From: Candidatus Cibiobacter qucibialis
GTDB taxonomy: Bacteria > Bacillota > Clostridia > Oscillospirales > Ruminococcaceae
Length of the DNA stretch: 34,621 bases
Assembly: GCA_004000625.1 (NCBI GenBank)
Contig: SAUS01000024.1
Span: forward strand, 1 to 34,621
Direction: 5' to 3'
The position numbers and the translations under genes are program-made. Numbering within the stretch: position 1 is the stretch's first letter; the number at the start of each line of letters is the position of its first letter. Shown here piece after piece: positions 9,828 to 18,334 of the stretch. The notes under the pieces are model-generated. The model had not been told where the DNA came from and ran no database searches. It worked only from the letters and a program-made list of their open reading frames with translations.

Positions 9828-11171
9828 ATGGCAAATTGGAGCAATGAGGCCGAAGCCCGCGAGCAGATCAAGGCGCTGGTGGCAGAATATTACCATGACT
9901 TTAAGGAGAAAAAGGCGGATTTCAAGCCCGGCGACCGCGTTACTTATGCATCCCGCGTGTTTGATGAAAAAGAAATGTGCGCCCTGACCGATGCAACGCT
10001 GGATTTCTGGCTGACCACCGGTCGCTTTGCGGATGAATTTGAAAAAGAGTTTGCCAAGTGGATCGGCGTAAAGTTCGCCAACCTGGTCAACTCCGGCTCC
10101 TCCGCCAACCTGATTGCCTTTATGGCGCTCACCGCCCCGGAACTGGGCGACCGCCAGATCAAAAAGGGCGATGAGATCATCACTGTGGCATGCGGGTTCC
10201 CCACCACTGTCACCCCGGCGCTGCAGTATGGCGCTGTGCCGGTGTTTGTGGATGTGACCGTGCCGCAGTACAACATTGATGTGACCAAGCTGGAAGCCGC
10301 TCTTTCCCCCAAGACCAAGGCAGTCATGATCGCCCATACCCTGGGCAACCCGTTTGACCTGTCCACCGTCAAAGCCTTCTGCGATGCCCATAACCTCTGG
10401 CTGGTGGAGGATAACTGCGATGCCCTGGGCACCCAGTACACCATCAACGGCGAAACCCGCTTTACCGGAACCTGGGGCGATATCGGCACCTCCAGCTTCT
10501 ACCCGCCGCACCACATGACGATGGGCGAGGGCGGCTGCGTGTATACAAACAGCCCGCTGCTGAACCGCCTGATCAAGAGCTACCGCGACTGGGGCCGCGA
10601 CTGCATCTGCCCGTCCGGCCATGATAACTTCTGCGGCCACCGCTTTGACGGTCAGTATGGCGAACTGCCCGCAGGCTATGACCACAAGTACGTTTACAGC
10701 CACTTTGGCTATAACCTGAAAGTGACCGATATGCAGGCCGCCATCGGCTGCGAACAGCTGAAAAAGTTCCCCAGCTTTATCGAGCGCCGCCGCCATAACT
10801 GGGACCGCCTGCGCGCAGCCCTGGAACCGGCTGCCGATAAGCTGATCCTGCCGGAACCGGCCGCCAACAGCCGCCCGTCCTGGTTCGGCTTCCTGATTTC
10901 GGTCAAGCCGGAATCCGGCCTGGATCGCAACGCCGTGACCCGCTATATTGAGGACCACAATGTCCAGACCCGCCTGTTGTTCAGCGGCAACCTGATCAAG
11001 CACCCTTGCTTTGACCAGATCCGCGGCACCGACGCCTACCGCGTGGCAGGGGAGCTGACCAACACTGATTTTATCATGAACAACACCTTCTGGGTCGGTG
11101 TGTACCCCGGCATGACCGATGAGATGATCGACTATATGGCGAAGATCATTATTGAAGCGGTGAACCAGTAA
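9828..11171 (+). CDS. rfbH: CDP-4-keto-6-deoxyglucose 3-dehydratase (E1)
   Basis: PMP- and [2Fe-2S]-dependent dehydratase removing the C-3 hydroxyl of CDP-4-keto-6-deoxyglucose. The fold is that of DegT/AHBA aminotransferases, but the PLP-binding lysine is replaced by His228 in YPPHHMTMGEGG, the mark of the RfbH/DdhC/ColD type. Cys259, Cys261 and Cys269 in DCICPSGHDNFCG match the iron-sulfur ligand spacing C-x-C-x7-C of E1, and Cys197 is a candidate fourth ligand. The 447 residues are the expected size. GGGAG precedes the ATG. The reductase E3 (DdhD/RfbI-like) that normally feeds it electrons is not in this window. Confidence 0.95.
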   Translation: MANWSNEAEAREQIKALVAEYYHDFKEKKADFKPGDRVTYASRVFDEKEMCALTDATLDFWLTTGRFADEFEKEFAKWIGVKFANLVNSGSSANLIAFMALTAPELGDRQIKKGDEIITVACGFPTTVTPALQYGAVPVFVDVTVPQYNIDVTKLEAALSPKTKAVMIAHTLGNPFDLSTVKAFCDAHNLWLVEDNCDALGTQYTINGETRFTGTWGDIGTSSFYPPHHMTMGEGGCVYTNSPLLNRLIKSYRDWGRDCICPSGHDNFCGHRFDGQYGELPAGYDHKYVYSHFGYNLKVTDMQAAIGCEQLKKFPSFIERRRHNWDRLRAALEPAADKLILPEPAANSRPSWFGFLISVKPESGLDRNAVTRYIEDHNVQTRLLFSGNLIKHPCFDQIRGTDAYRVAGELTNTDFIMNNTFWVGVYPGMTDEMIDYMAKIIIEAVNQ

Positions 11172-11198
11172 AAAGCGCTGATAAGATGAATCAATAAG

Positions 11199-11274
11199 AA
11201 AAAGCAAAGCCGTGCTGATAAGAAAAAAATGGCTGCTGCACTGCGGTAAATTATCAATACAGGCTTTGCTTTTT
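11199..11274 (+). terminator. Terminator-like hairpin after rfbH
   Basis: A 13-bp perfect outer stem pairs 11199-11211 with 11262-11274, and an inner pair TGATAA/TTATCA (11216-11221 with 11251-11256) extends it. The second arm runs into a T-run to 11275. The loop is long for an intrinsic terminator, so it may only reduce read-through before gtrA. Confidence 0.65.
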
Positions 11275-11310
11275 TGATTGCTTATAAAGAATAATAAAGG
11301 AACGGGATCC

Positions 11311-11751
11311 ATGCAGAAATTGTTGGCACTGTTGGGAGCAAAAAGCAAAAAGGAATTTGTTGCGCTGCTTGCACAGTTTATCAAGTTTGGCCTTGTTGGC
11401 GTAAGCAACACGGCGGTATCGATGGCGGTGTATTATATCTTTTTGTGGATCAGCCCAGACCTGTATATGGTAGGCAGCGTTCTGGGAACAATTCTGAGCA
11501 TTGCCAATGCCTTTTTTTGGAACGATAAGTTTGTGTTTACCGGGAATGCAAACGATTGGCGCAGTAAACTGAAACGCCTTGGAAAAACATATGTCAGCTA
11601 CGGCGGCACGTCGATCCTTTCTAATGTTTTGCTTTGGATAGAGGTTACGTTCTTCAGCGTCAGCAAAACGATTGCGCCGATTGTAAATTTGCTGGTCACG
11701 ATTCCGCTGAATTTTATCATCAACAAGTTGTGGACATTTAAGGAAAGATAA
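11311..11751 (+). CDS. gtrA: GtrA family polyprenyl-phosphate-sugar flippase
   Basis: Small four-helix membrane protein of the GtrA family, proposed to flip polyprenyl-phosphate-linked monosaccharides across the membrane. FIKFGLVGVSNTAVSMAVYY and the closing NFIINKLWTFKER are hallmarks. The ATG at 11311 has AAAGG about ten bases upstream, giving 146 residues, typical of the family. Its usual partner, a GtrB transferase, is encoded 6.7 kb downstream at 18408. Base composition is clearly more AT-rich than rfbFGH, a sign of separate origin. Confidence 0.92.
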   Translation: MQKLLALLGAKSKKEFVALLAQFIKFGLVGVSNTAVSMAVYYIFLWISPDLYMVGSVLGTILSIANAFFWNDKFVFTGNANDWRSKLKRLGKTYVSYGGTSILSNVLLWIEVTFFSVSKTIAPIVNLLVTIPLNFIINKLWTFKER

Positions 11752-11861
11752 ACAACAAAATGTTTCCCGTCAACGATGTGGAGCTTATCCGGCACGGAAA
11801 AGTGCGGTATCGGGATCCCTAACCATCATCCGACTCAACGAGGTTGGTTGGCGGTGCTTTA

Positions 11862-11890
11862 TTGTTGAAAATAAGACTGCAAAATATATC
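11862..11890 (+). promoter_or_regulatory. Possible promoter before the GT87-like gene
   Basis: TTGTTG (11862-11867) and TATATC (11885-11890) are 17 bp apart in the 208-bp gap after gtrA. The -10 box is poor, so this is only a candidate. Nothing else clear is seen in the gap. Confidence 0.3.
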
Positions 11891-11959
11891 GGTAAAAAAT
11901 ATGGGAAACCAGGGAATATCTGATACATAACCGGGAACAGAAATAGGGCAAGGCTGTGT

Positions 11960-13915
11960 ATGGACAACATGACAACAAATAACGAGAATAAATCTGGTAT
12001 CAGCATTGGATTAGATCAGCTGTTGCCGGAAGATAACAAATCGGTGCAGCTGGGACTGAATTATGGCCAGAATGAATGCAACAGCCAGCGCGTGCTGAAA
12101 GAGAATAACACGAAACGGGGAAAAGACCTTTTTGGTAAAAAAGAAAGAGGGAGCAATCCGTTCTGGAAAAAAACGGCCAAGCTGTACTGTGTACTCAGCG
12201 CAGTGTGTGCCATTGTGGTTATGGTAACGCTGTATGTTACCCATGGTGATTTTCTTTCGTACTTTTTATACCATGATACACTGGATGTCGGCATGGATTT
12301 TTTCCATAGCATTGAATATGTTCGTGGACGCCAGCCGTATGCGGTGTTTGACACACTGTATCCGCCCTTGGCAAATTTGTTCTTTTATGCCCTGTTTTTA
12401 CTGGTGCCTGCTTCGGTATCTGATAACTGGACCTATGACTTTGAGGCGTCAGTTGCCATGCGCGGCACAGAAGCTGATTTACGCACAACACAGTCGTGCT
12501 TTTTGCTATACGTCTTTTTTGTGGTGCTGGCGGTTCTTTTGCTGGCGGTTTTGCTCCGTGACGTGATGCAAAATGCCCAGTGGGCCAGGGCCAGTACGTT
12601 TTTTGCCTTGTTCAGCTTTGGTGTGCTTAATGCGGTAGACCGCGGCAATATTATTTTGCTGGCGGCGGGGCTTTCGCTTTTTTTCGTCATGTATCACCGT
12701 TCAAAGCGCGCATGGGTGCGGGAACTGGCATTGGTTGCACTGGCAGTAGCAGCCGGACTTAAAATTTATCCCGCATTCTTAGGTGTTATGCTTTTAAGAA
12801 ACCGGGATTTCAAAGCAGCAATCCGCACGGTGTTTTATGGCATTGCAGCGTTGGTGCTCCCGGTGTTTGCCTTCCAGGAGGGCGTGTACGGCTTGCAGCT
12901 TTGGCTGAAGATTTTGTTCTCTTTTGGAAGTAAAAGTAAAACACCTTGGGCAGGCAATGGCATCAACAGCATGTTCGCACATGGGGCGCATCTGGTGGAC
13001 CTGATTGCCGGAACCAGCAATGCAACGGTATCTTTTTTTGCAGCAGCCTTTGCTGTGGCGGCGGTACTGGTTGTGTGTGCTCTGCTCTGCCGCCAGGAAT
13101 GGCAGGCGTTGCTGCTGATTACCGTGGCTATGATGTACCAAAGCCAGGGCAACTATATTTACTGCATGGCGCTGATTCCACTGGCGTATTTTCTTGCACA
13201 GGAAAAGGTGATGACACGTCAAAATGTATTGCCTTTTGCGGTTTTGATGGTATTTAATCTGCCGCTTCCAATCTTTGAAGAGCGTAACTCTTATATTCGC
13301 AACACCATTGTACAGTTGGCAATGCTGACAGCTATCATCTGGGGCGTTGTACAGGCAGTAAATTGTGTGTTGACAGCGCTGAAAACCAAAAAGCCTGAAC
13401 AATCAAAACTAGATAAAAAAGCTGCACGCAGCACGCTGGTTACTTTCGGCGCTTCACTGGGGGCATTGGCAGTTTCCCTTGCCGTTTTCTATGGCGTGTG
13501 GGTGCTGTATAATGCGCCGTCTATTACCATGCAGCTGGGGGATGGCATTTATAACACAGAATATTATACTCCTGAAAACTCCAACAAAGAGCTGCCGTTT
13601 TACTGGTGCAAGAAAAGTGCAGAGATCAAACTGGTAAACCCGCAGCTGAATACGGAAAGGTACACCTTTACCTTTACAGTGGGGGATTATTTCTTTGATA
13701 TTTCTGACCGCCCCAGCATTACCATTACCTTCGGTGACAGTAGCCAGACCTTTGTGGTCAGCCAGGAAAACATGAAAATCCGCTATACCGTGGATATTCC
13801 TTTTGGTGAAAGTACAATCGATATTAGCTACAGCGGCAAGCGGGTCGATGCCCCGCAGGATTCCAGAACTTTGTATTTTGTAATGGTTCAGCCGCAGCTT
13901 GAACGGATTAAATAA
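11960..13915 (+). CDS. GT87-like (DUF2029) membrane glycosyltransferase with C-terminal extracytoplasmic domain
   Basis: Large membrane protein (651 residues) of GT-C type. An N-terminal cytoplasmic segment of about 70 polar residues is followed by roughly ten to eleven membrane helices. LLRDV, NAVDRGNIILLAAGLS and LKIYPAFLGVMLLRNRDFKAA recall the GT87/DUF2029 group, whose members use polyprenyl-phosphate sugars on the outer face of the membrane. The last helix ends near residue 520 and is followed by about 130 residues rich in beta-prone, aromatic and Thr/Ser residues, probably an outside domain. It follows gtrA, which would supply the flipped donor. The ribosome binding site is weak (AAGG). 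AT-rich like gtrA. Confidence 0.75.
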   Translation: MDNMTTNNENKSGISIGLDQLLPEDNKSVQLGLNYGQNECNSQRVLKENNTKRGKDLFGKKERGSNPFWKKTAKLYCVLSAVCAIVVMVTLYVTHGDFLSYFLYHDTLDVGMDFFHSIEYVRGRQPYAVFDTLYPPLANLFFYALFLLVPASVSDNWTYDFEASVAMRGTEADLRTTQSCFLLYVFFVVLAVLLLAVLLRDVMQNAQWARASTFFALFSFGVLNAVDRGNIILLAAGLSLFFVMYHRSKRAWVRELALVALAVAAGLKIYPAFLGVMLLRNRDFKAAIRTVFYGIAALVLPVFAFQEGVYGLQLWLKILFSFGSKSKTPWAGNGINSMFAHGAHLVDLIAGTSNATVSFFAAAFAVAAVLVVCALLCRQEWQALLLITVAMMYQSQGNYIYCMALIPLAYFLAQEKVMTRQNVLPFAVLMVFNLPLPIFEERNSYIRNTIVQLAMLTAIIWGVVQAVNCVLTALKTKKPEQSKLDKKAARSTLVTFGASLGALAVSLAVFYGVWVLYNAPSITMQLGDGIYNTEYYTPENSNKELPFYWCKKSAEIKLVNPQLNTERYTFTFTVGDYFFDISDRPSITITFGDSSQTFVVSQENMKIRYTVDIPFGESTIDISYSGKRVDAPQDSRTLYFVMVQPQLERIK

Positions 13916-13931
13916 AAGGAGGACACCCCCA

Positions 13932-15773
13932 ATGAAACAGCGTCTGGCCGATTATGTGGCCGATTTTCTTGCGGCGCATGGCGTTACGGATGTGTTCAGC
14001 GTGGTGGGCGGCGGCGCCATGCATCTGAATGATGCACTGGGCCACCACCCGGCGCTGCATGTTACCTATAACCATCACGAGCAGGCAAGCGCCATTGCGG
14101 CGGAAGCATACGCCCGCATTGATAACAAAATTGCCGCCCTGTGCGTTACCACCGGCCCCGGCGGCACCAACGCCCTGACCGGTGTGGTGGGCGGCTGGCT
14201 GGATTCTATCCCTATGTTTGTAATCTCCGGCCAGGTTCGGTACGATACTACGGCCCGCTATGCCGCGCAGTTTACCGATGGCCTGCCCCTGCGCGCGGTG
14301 GGCGACCAGGAATACGATATCACCAAATCTGTTGCCCACATGACCAAATACGCCACCATGCTGGAAGACCCGAACCAGATCCGCTATGTGCTGGAAAAAG
14401 CCTGGCACCTGGCAACCACCGGTCGCCCCGGCCCGGTGTGGATCGATATCCCGGTCAACTATCAGGGCGGCTACATTGAAACCGACAGCCTGCCCGGCTA
14501 TGACCCGGCGCAGGACGATGCCCGGTTGCCGCCCCCGGTGGACGATGCCACCGTGCAGATGGTGCTGGAAAAGATCCGCAACGCCAAGCGCCCGGTGCTC
14601 CACGCCGGATACGGCATCCGACTTTCCGGCGGGTACGCAGCGTTCCGCGCCGTGGCGGAAAAGCTGAACATCCCCATTGTGACCTACTGGAACGCCGTGG
14701 ACCTGATCGAGGACGAAAACCCGCTTTACTGCGGTCGTGCCGGTAATATGGGCGACCGCCCTGGCAACTGGGCCATCCAGAACGCAGACCTGATTCTGGC
14801 TGTGGGCACCCGCATTTCCATCCGCCAGGTGGGCTATAACTGGAAAACCTGGGCCCGCGCGGCGGAAGTCATCATGGTGGATATTGACCGCGCCGAGATG
14901 AAAAAGCACACCCTGCATGTGGAGTACCCCGTGTGGGCGGATGCCAAGGACTTTCTGCAAAAGCTGGATACCGCCGCGGCGCCGCTGACCCCTGTCAGTC
15001 AGGCAGCGGACTGGCTGGCAACCTGCCAGCGATGGAAAAAAGATTACCCCGCCGTGCTGCCGCGCCAGTGGGAAGAAAACGGCACCACCGCCAATGTGTA
15101 CGCCTTTGTGCGCTACCTCAGTTCCCGCCTGCCGGAAAACAGCCTGACCGCAGTTTCCAACGGCGCCTGCTGCGTGGTGGGCAATCAGGCGTATGTCATC
15201 CAAAAAGGCAGCCGCATGGCCAACAACAGCGCCATTGCCAGCATGGGTTACGGCCTGCCCGCCGCCATTGGTACTTGCATTGCAGGCGGCCGCCGTACCA
15301 CCATCTGCCTGGAAGGCGATGGCTCTATCATGATGAACCTGCAGGAATTGCAGACCATCCTGACAAATAAGCTGCCGATCAAGATTTTCCTCATCAACAA
15401 TAACGGCTACCACTCCATCCGCCTGACCCAGAACAACCTGTTCAAAGACCATTGCAAGATCGGCATTGGGCCGGAGAGCGGGGATCTGTCCTTCCCGGAG
15501 TTCCGCAAAATTGCCGAAGCGTTCGGCTACCCGTATTCCTTCGCACATTCCAACGCTGAGATGAAACAGGTGGTGGATGCCGCCCTTGCTGCAGAAGGCC
15601 CGACTTTCTGCGAGATCTTTACCGATACCCAGCAGGTCTGGGAGCCGAAGAGCGCCACCAAGCGCCTGCCGGACGGCACACTGGTCAGCCCGCCGCTGGA
15701 GGACCTGGCACCGTTCCTGCCGCGGGAAGAGCTGGAAAAGCAGATGTTTATCCCCCTGGTGCCGGAGCAGTGA
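13932..15773 (+). CDS. Thiamine-diphosphate-dependent enzyme, acetolactate-synthase-like (YerE-like candidate)
   Basis: 613-residue ThDP enzyme of the acetohydroxyacid synthase / pyruvate oxidase fold. The N-terminal PYR domain has the catalytic glutamate Glu50 in HHEQAS; a central domain follows; the C-terminal PP domain carries the ThDP/Mg motif GDGSIMMN ... INNNG (about 461-490). AAAGGAGG precedes the ATG at 13932. In Yersinia, YerE, an enzyme of this fold, transfers a two-carbon acetyl unit from pyruvate to C-4 of CDP-4-keto-3,6-dideoxyglucose. Here the gene lies downstream of rfbFGH and directly before an SDR gene, so the same chemistry is the best inference. A metabolic acetolactate synthase is unlikely in this context, and no IlvN-like subunit is present. 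Confidence 0.88.
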   Translation: MKQRLADYVADFLAAHGVTDVFSVVGGGAMHLNDALGHHPALHVTYNHHEQASAIAAEAYARIDNKIAALCVTTGPGGTNALTGVVGGWLDSIPMFVISGQVRYDTTARYAAQFTDGLPLRAVGDQEYDITKSVAHMTKYATMLEDPNQIRYVLEKAWHLATTGRPGPVWIDIPVNYQGGYIETDSLPGYDPAQDDARLPPPVDDATVQMVLEKIRNAKRPVLHAGYGIRLSGGYAAFRAVAEKLNIPIVTYWNAVDLIEDENPLYCGRAGNMGDRPGNWAIQNADLILAVGTRISIRQVGYNWKTWARAAEVIMVDIDRAEMKKHTLHVEYPVWADAKDFLQKLDTAAAPLTPVSQAADWLATCQRWKKDYPAVLPRQWEENGTTANVYAFVRYLSSRLPENSLTAVSNGACCVVGNQAYVIQKGSRMANNSAIASMGYGLPAAIGTCIAGGRRTTICLEGDGSIMMNLQELQTILTNKLPIKIFLINNNGYHSIRLTQNNLFKDHCKIGIGPESGDLSFPEFRKIAEAFGYPYSFAHSNAEMKQVVDAALAAEGPTFCEIFTDTQQVWEPKSATKRLPDGTLVSPPLEDLAPFLPREELEKQMFIPLVPEQ

Positions 15774-16733
15774 ATGATGATAGAACGTAACATTAAAACC
15801 GTAATCGTAACCGGCCCCACCGGGGCCGTGGGCACAGCATTGTGCAGCCGGCTGCTGCAGGCCGGGTGTACCGTGGTGGCGGTCTGCCGCCCCGGCAGCC
15901 CGCGGGCCGTAGCGCTGCCCAAGGATGCAAACCTGTATGTAGTTGCCTGCGATGCCGCCAACCTGGCGGATTTGCCGCAGTGCATGGCCGCAGCCGGGCT
16001 GCCCGTGCAGGCGGATGCCTTTTTCCACCTGGCGTGGGCGCACACCATTGGCGCAGGCCGCAATGATATGCCGGCTCAGATTGAGAATATCCGCTATACC
16101 ATTGATGCCGTGCGCACCGCGGCGGCAATGGGCTGCCGTGTGTTTGTTGGTACCGGCAGCCAGGCAGAGTATGGCCGTGTGGACGGTGTTCTGCGGGCCG
16201 ATACCCCCACAAACCCCGAAAACGGGTACGGCATGGCCAAGCTGTGTGCAGGCCAGATGAGCCGTACCGAGGCCGCCGCCCTGGGCATGGACCATGTGTG
16301 GGCGCGTATCCTTTCGGTTTACGGCCCGCATGACGGCCCCAACACGATGATCTCCGCCACCATCCAAAAACTGCTGGCCGGGCAGTGCCCGGACCTGACG
16401 GCAGGGGAGCAGAAGTGGGATTATCTTTACTCCGCCGATGCTGCGGATGCACTGTACCGCATGGCCTGCCATGGCCGCAGCGGTGCCGTGTACCCGGTGG
16501 GCAGCGGCACCGCCCGCCCCCTGCGGGAATATATTGAGACCCTGCGTGATGCCATCGACCTGGCCCTGCCGCTTGACCTGGGCAAAATCCCTTACGGGCC
16601 GCAGCAGGTCATGTTTTTGCAGGCGGATATCACCCAGCTTGCGGCGGATACCGGCTTTGCGCCGCGCACCGCCTTTGTCGATGGCATCCGCGCCACCATT
16701 GCGTGGGCAAAAACGCAAAAGCAAACCAATTAA
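15774..16733 (+). CDS. NAD-dependent epimerase/dehydratase family protein (SDR; candidate YerF-like reductase)
   Basis: Extended SDR of 319 residues with TGPTGAVG (13-20) as the dinucleotide site, FVGTGSQAEYG (124-134) as the catalytic serine region, and Tyr152/Lys156 in YGMAK. The GTGSQAEYG motif is common in enzymes finishing CDP-3,6-dideoxyhexoses. The first ATG directly abuts the stop of the ThDP gene; a second ATG follows at 15777 and either may be used. Coupled to the ThDP gene, it probably reduces the branched side chain, as YerF does, or the 4-keto group, as abequose/paratose synthases do. Sequence alone does not decide between these. Confidence 0.85.
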   Translation: MMIERNIKTVIVTGPTGAVGTALCSRLLQAGCTVVAVCRPGSPRAVALPKDANLYVVACDAANLADLPQCMAAAGLPVQADAFFHLAWAHTIGAGRNDMPAQIENIRYTIDAVRTAAAMGCRVFVGTGSQAEYGRVDGVLRADTPTNPENGYGMAKLCAGQMSRTEAAALGMDHVWARILSVYGPHDGPNTMISATIQKLLAGQCPDLTAGEQKWDYLYSADAADALYRMACHGRSGAVYPVGSGTARPLREYIETLRDAIDLALPLDLGKIPYGPQQVMFLQADITQLAADTGFAPRTAFVDGIRATIAWAKTQKQTN

Positions 16734-16751
16734 GCCAATAAGGAATAACCC

Positions 16752-16780
16752 CGTCCGTGCGGGCAGGACCCGCATGGACG
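16752..16780 (+). promoter_or_regulatory. Intercistronic hairpin before the membrane protein gene
   Basis: CGTCC-G-TGCGGG (16752-16763) pairs with CCCGCA-T-GGACG (16769-16780), a 12-bp stem with one G-U pair and a 5-nt loop. No T-run follows. The AGGAG of the next gene lies just after it, so the stem may stabilise or space the mRNA. Confidence 0.5.
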
Positions 16781-16801
16781 AACAGGAGCCAGACAGTATT
16801 T

Positions 16802-18334
16802 ATGCAGTTGACCTACCAAAAGTTAAAGCCGTTTGCCTTATCCTATCTCACCGCGCCGCTGGCGGTGTTTTTTGCGGGGTATCTCCGCGCGCCGTTTGCC
16901 GTTGTGGGCCTGGCCGTGCTGGCCTTTGCCTGGTGGTATGCCGTGTGCAAAACGCCGCAGGTTAAGCAAGTGGGGCAAGAAGAGCAGGGCATTACGCTTT
17001 CGGTGCCAAAGCTGGTGCTGCTGTTTGCCCTGATGCTGTTGTGGGGCTACCTGGGCGGTCAGACGGGCTTTTTTTACCAGAACTCGGACTGGGGTTACCG
17101 CAACGCCATTTACCGGGATCTGATCACAAACAGCTGGCCGGTGTATTACCCGCAAAAGGATACGGCGCTGGTGTATTATATCGGGCACTGGCTGGTCCCG
17201 GCGGCGCTGACCAAACCGGTATACGCCCTGTTTGGGTTGGATGCCGCCTGGATGTTCGCCCGTATGGCCCTTTGGGGGTGGACGGCGCTGGGCACCTATC
17301 TGGCGGCGCTGAATTTGTTGGTCTACCTGCGTGCCGATACCGGCAAAAAGCAGGGGATCGGCCTGCTGTTTTTGATTTTCTTCAGCGGCATGGATATTCT
17401 GGGCGCGCTGTACAGCAGCCGACTGCCGGACCTGCTGGCCTATGACGCTATGCACCTGGAATGGTGGACGAATGATTTCCAGTTCAGCTCCCTGACGACC
17501 TGCCTGTTCTGGGTGTTCAACCAGACAGTGGGGGCATGGCTGGCAACCGTCTGCTTTTTGCAGGAAAAAGACTGCCGCAACTACCTGCTGCTGGGCACGG
17601 CCTGCCTGATGTGTGGCCCCTTCCCATTTGTGGGGCTGGTTATTTTTATGGTGGTGCGCGGCATTGTTCTGCTGGCACAGCGTCAAAAAGGCGTGCTGCA
17701 ATCGGCGTTCTCCCCGGCCAATGTGCTGGTGCTGGTTGTGGTGCTCAGCATTACGGCCAGTTATTTTTTGGCCAATAACGCCTTTGGCTACAGCGTTCTG
17801 GGCGAAACTGTCGCCGGGAACCAGGCAGCGCAGCAGACTTTTGGCCAAAACGTTCTGACCAGCCTGCAAAAAGGCATGCTGGTATTTTACCTGCTGGATG
17901 CCGGCATCTATCTGCTGCTGCTCTGGCGGCAGAACCGCCGCAGCTGGCTGTTTTATACCTGCGCCGTGTCGCTCTTCATCATTCCGTTCTTTAAGGTGGG
18001 ACAGGGGTGCGATTTCTGCATGCGGGTGTCCATCCCGGCTATCTTTATCCTGATGACCCTCTGTGCCCGGTACTTTATCGCCTTGGTGGGCACCAAATGG
18101 CGGGACGGTACGCTTGCACAGCATGCCATGACCATTCTGCTGGCGGCAACGCTGCTGATCGGTGCCTGCACCCCGGCCATGGAAATTTACCGCGGCATCT
18201 GCCACATTGCCAAAGAGGGGACTTTCTGCCTGGAAAACGATGAGCCCTACACCCTGGCGGACCGCCCTGTAAGCCTGAACTTTGAAACGCAAAACTGCGA
18301 AAATAAATTGTTCTTTACCTATTTTGCAAAATAG
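16802..18334 (+). CDS. Large integral membrane protein, probable GT-C-type glycosyltransferase
   Basis: 510 residues with about eleven to twelve hydrophobic segments and a first outside loop containing FFYQNSDWGYRNAIYRDLI. An acidic/aromatic first loop of this kind is where GT-C enzymes keep their catalytic Asp, so Asp in NSDWGYRNA is a candidate. I do not recognise a specific family. The chosen ATG at 16802 has AGGAG thirteen bases upstream; the open frame goes further back but lacks support. It lies between the SDR gene and gtrB, so transfer of a polyprenyl-phosphate sugar, or polymerisation, is plausible. It could equally be a Wzy-like polymerase. Confidence 0.65.
   Translation: MQLTYQKLKPFALSYLTAPLAVFFAGYLRAPFAVVGLAVLAFAWWYAVCKTPQVKQVGQEEQGITLSVPKLVLLFALMLLWGYLGGQTGFFYQNSDWGYRNAIYRDLITNSWPVYYPQKDTALVYYIGHWLVPAALTKPVYALFGLDAAWMFARMALWGWTALGTYLAALNLLVYLRADTGKKQGIGLLFLIFFSGMDILGALYSSRLPDLLAYDAMHLEWWTNDFQFSSLTTCLFWVFNQTVGAWLATVCFLQEKDCRNYLLLGTACLMCGPFPFVGLVIFMVVRGIVLLAQRQKGVLQSAFSPANVLVLVVVLSITASYFLANNAFGYSVLGETVAGNQAAQQTFGQNVLTSLQKGMLVFYLLDAGIYLLLLWRQNRRSWLFYTCAVSLFIIPFFKVGQGCDFCMRVSIPAIFILMTLCARYFIALVGTKWRDGTLAQHAMTILLAATLLIGACTPAMEIYRGICHIAKEGTFCLENDEPYTLADRPVSLNFETQNCENKLFFTYFAK

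Noticed and set aside
9519..11411. Open frame of 630 codons antisense to rfbG-rfbH
   Set aside because: The sense strand encodes clear RfbG and RfbH; the antisense product lacks domain features.
13932..15773. Biosynthetic acetolactate synthase (ilvB) for branched-chain amino acids
   Set aside because: No regulatory subunit or other ilv genes nearby; coupled to an SDR and placed in a CDP-sugar cluster.
13908..16775. Open frame of 955 codons on the minus strand opposite the ThDP and SDR genes
   Set aside because: Shadow of two well-supported genes; translation is low-complexity, His/Gly/Ala-rich and unlike any protein family.
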